NCBI GenBank assembly: GCA_041658605.1
Contig: JBAZZU010000009.1
Location: 6,904-70,903 of the forward strand
Length of the DNA: 64,000 nt
From: JBAZWE01 sp041658605
GTDB taxonomy: Bacteria > Actinomycetota > Thermoleophilia > BMS3ABIN01
Reading direction: 5' to 3'
The translations under genes were made by a program, and so were the position numbers. Below, piece after piece: positions 62,863 to 64,000 of the stretch (positions are counted from its first letter, which is position 1; each line of letters begins with the position of its first letter). The notes under the pieces were generated by a model, which saw only the letters and a program-made list of their open reading frames with translations, was not told the origin of the DNA and ran no database searches.

Positions 62863-63963
62863 ATGTCCACACTACCACAAGTCCTCGACGGCCTTATCGG
62901 CCAGGAGCATGCTTCGAAGTTTCTCGCTGCGGCGATAAACCAGGGCCAGCCCAGCCATGCCTACCTGTTTCAGGGGCCCGTGGGTGTAGGCAAACATGCC
63001 GCCGCGCTGAAGTTCGCAGCCGCGCTCTGCTGCGAGGAAGGTGGCTGCGGCGTTTGTCCGTCCTGTGAGAAAGCCGCCCGCGGCGTCCACCCCGACATCG
63101 ATGTCATCGAGTCCGTCGGTGCTTTCATCACCGTCGACCAGGTGCGCGAGATCAACCGCAACCTCAATCTGAGGCCCCACGAGAGCCGGGCGCGCGTATT
63201 CATAATCAATGGCGCCGGCAAGTTCAACGCCGAGAGCGCCAACGCTTTTCTCAAGTCGCTCGAAGAACCGCCGGCGTTTGTTTTCTTTCTGCTGCTGGCC
63301 AGCCGCGAGGACCACGTCCTGCCGACGCTCGTATCGCGTTGCCAGACCGTGAGATTCGGAGCTGTGCCCGCGGATGACATCGAAACTTTTCTGCTAAAGG
63401 AATACGGTATTTCGAATACGATCGCCCAGTCGTTCGCCCGGGTCAGCCGGGGCAACCTCCGCCTGGCCAGGGCTCTCTGTGAGGATAATGAGCTCGTCGC
63501 GCGCCGCGGCCGCTACCTGCAGATCGGCGGCAACCTTACCCGGGGAGCCTGGGAGGGCGGCGCCGCCCAGATGGCCGCCGAGATAATGTCGGCCACCCAG
63601 GAGGCAGGCGAGGCGGTGGAGGAGGAGATCGTTCCCGAGGGGTTCGTCGTCGCCACCAAAAAGCGCCAGGAGCAGGACGCGCACCGGCGATCCAGCGCCG
63701 CGCAGAGGCGTGAGCTGATACTCGCCCTGGACTTCCTCGAATCCTGGTTCCGGGACATGATGGTGATGGCCTCCGGCGCGGGGGACGCCGTCATGAACAG
63801 GGACTACGAGCTGGAGCTTGAGGACCAGGCGCTCGCCTCAAGGGCGGGCAGTTACCGCCGGGCGGTGGAGGTTATCGAGGCCACCCGTTCCAAACTAGGC
63901 TATAATATCGACTTGGAGCTTGCATTGCAGGCCATGTTTTATCAATTGCAGGAGGTTTTATAA
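62863..63963 (+). CDS. holB: DNA polymerase III delta' subunit
   Basis: 366 residues. AAA+ clamp-loader fold: QGPVGVGKHAAAL (Walker A-like), a zinc-binding CEEGGCGVCPSC, FNAESANAFLKSLEEPP and the SRC motif in LVSRCQTVRF. It is part of the complex that loads the sliding clamp. The C-terminal third is helical. It directly precedes a PSP1 gene, as in many Gram-positive genomes. Confidence 0.92.
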   Translation: MSTLPQVLDGLIGQEHASKFLAAAINQGQPSHAYLFQGPVGVGKHAAALKFAAALCCEEGGCGVCPSCEKAARGVHPDIDVIESVGAFITVDQVREINRNLNLRPHESRARVFIINGAGKFNAESANAFLKSLEEPPAFVFFLLLASREDHVLPTLVSRCQTVRFGAVPADDIETFLLKEYGISNTIAQSFARVSRGNLRLARALCEDNELVARRGRYLQIGGNLTRGAWEGGAAQMAAEIMSATQEAGEAVEEEIVPEGFVVATKKRQEQDAHRRSSAAQRRELILALDFLESWFRDMMVMASGAGDAVMNRDYELELEDQALASRAGSYRRAVEVIEATRSKLGYNIDLELALQAMFYQLQEVL

Positions 63964-64000
63964 GTGCCGGAACTTGTAGAAGTTGTGTTCCGGAGTGGAT
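63964..64000 (+). CDS. PSP1 domain protein (YaaT-like), 5' fragment
   Basis: GTG immediately follows the holB stop. Twelve codons are visible (VPELVEVVFRSG), matching the start of PSP1/YaaT proteins, which commonly follow holB. The rest lies outside the window. Confidence 0.6.
   Translation, partial: MPELVEVVFRSG

Noticed and set aside
1..64000. tRNA, rRNA or CRISPR
   Set aside because: Reading through the intergenic stretches showed no tRNA-like TψC/acceptor pattern, no rRNA sequence and no regularly spaced repeats; a covariance-model scan was not possible here.

Overview
The window is a 64-kb piece of a moderately GC-rich bacterial chromosome carrying about 60 protein-coding genes. I saw no rRNA, tRNA or CRISPR array. 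The gene content suggests an anaerobic, deep-branching actinobacterium; this is inference, not a database result. It has an MctB/DUF3186 family protein and a polyprenol-phosphate-dependent GT-C mannosyltransferase, both typical of Actinobacteria. It also has two [NiFe] hydrogenases, a 2-oxoacid:ferredoxin oxidoreductase, rubrerythrin-like proteins and an oxygen-independent class II (B12) ribonucleotide reductase. Several genes are more familiar from archaea: an archaeal-type topoisomerase I, an archaemetzincin, a group 3b sulfhydrogenase and a presenilin-like membrane protease.

Layout: 0.1-5.5 kb holds galT, an MFS transporter, a phosphoesterase, a spermidine-synthase-like membrane fusion and fxsA, all on the minus strand. 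5.6-9.5 kb is a minus-strand Tat-exported uptake hydrogenase operon (small subunit, large subunit, cytochrome b, maturation protease). Its large subunit appears to stop early, but the TGA lies exactly at the first Cys of the C-terminal DPCxxCxxH motif. The frame then continues as DPU-MACAVH to a TAG six bases before the cytochrome gene, and a bacterial-SECIS-like hairpin follows the TGA, so this is very probably a selenocysteine [NiFeSe] hydrogenase. 9.7-16.2 kb carries an ABC-class ATPase, a PAPS-reductase-family protein, several small or membrane proteins and an archaemetzincin. 16.3-23.8 kb is a minus-strand redox block: korAB and a four-subunit NAD(P)-linked group 3b hydrogenase, interrupted by an AT-rich orotate phosphoribosyltransferase gene.

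24-27.3 kb has two very small proteins, a CsoR-family repressor with a recognisable promoter/operator, and a class A penicillin-binding protein. 27.4-34.5 kb is an origin-proximal block (roadblock protein, parB, parA, rsmG, mnmG, a reduced mnmG paralogue, mnmE) with a perfect parS site inside mnmG. 34.8-47.2 kb contains DUF255 and DUF547 proteins, a reverse-type rubrerythrin, nrdR-nrdJ, a diguanylate cyclase, a candidate presenilin-like protease, a divergent uracil-DNA-glycosylase-like protein, an RNA m5U methyltransferase and a GerMN lipoprotein. 47.9-50.9 kb is a small secretion cluster: a Tat-exported, CxxCH-ending redox protein, a Sec-secreted protein, a 45-residue Cys-containing peptide, two tatA genes and tatC. 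50.9-55.5 kb has cell-envelope genes. 55.7-64 kb has an amidohydrolase, a DEAD-box helicase, a TPR protein, topA, tmk, a small AT-rich gene, holB and the start of a PSP1 gene.

Together the genes describe hydrogen-based anaerobic energy metabolism: a periplasm-facing Se-containing uptake enzyme feeding a membrane cytochrome, and a cytoplasmic H2/NAD(P)/ferredoxin system. Housekeeping genes for chromosome partitioning, tRNA modification and DNA replication surround these blocks.
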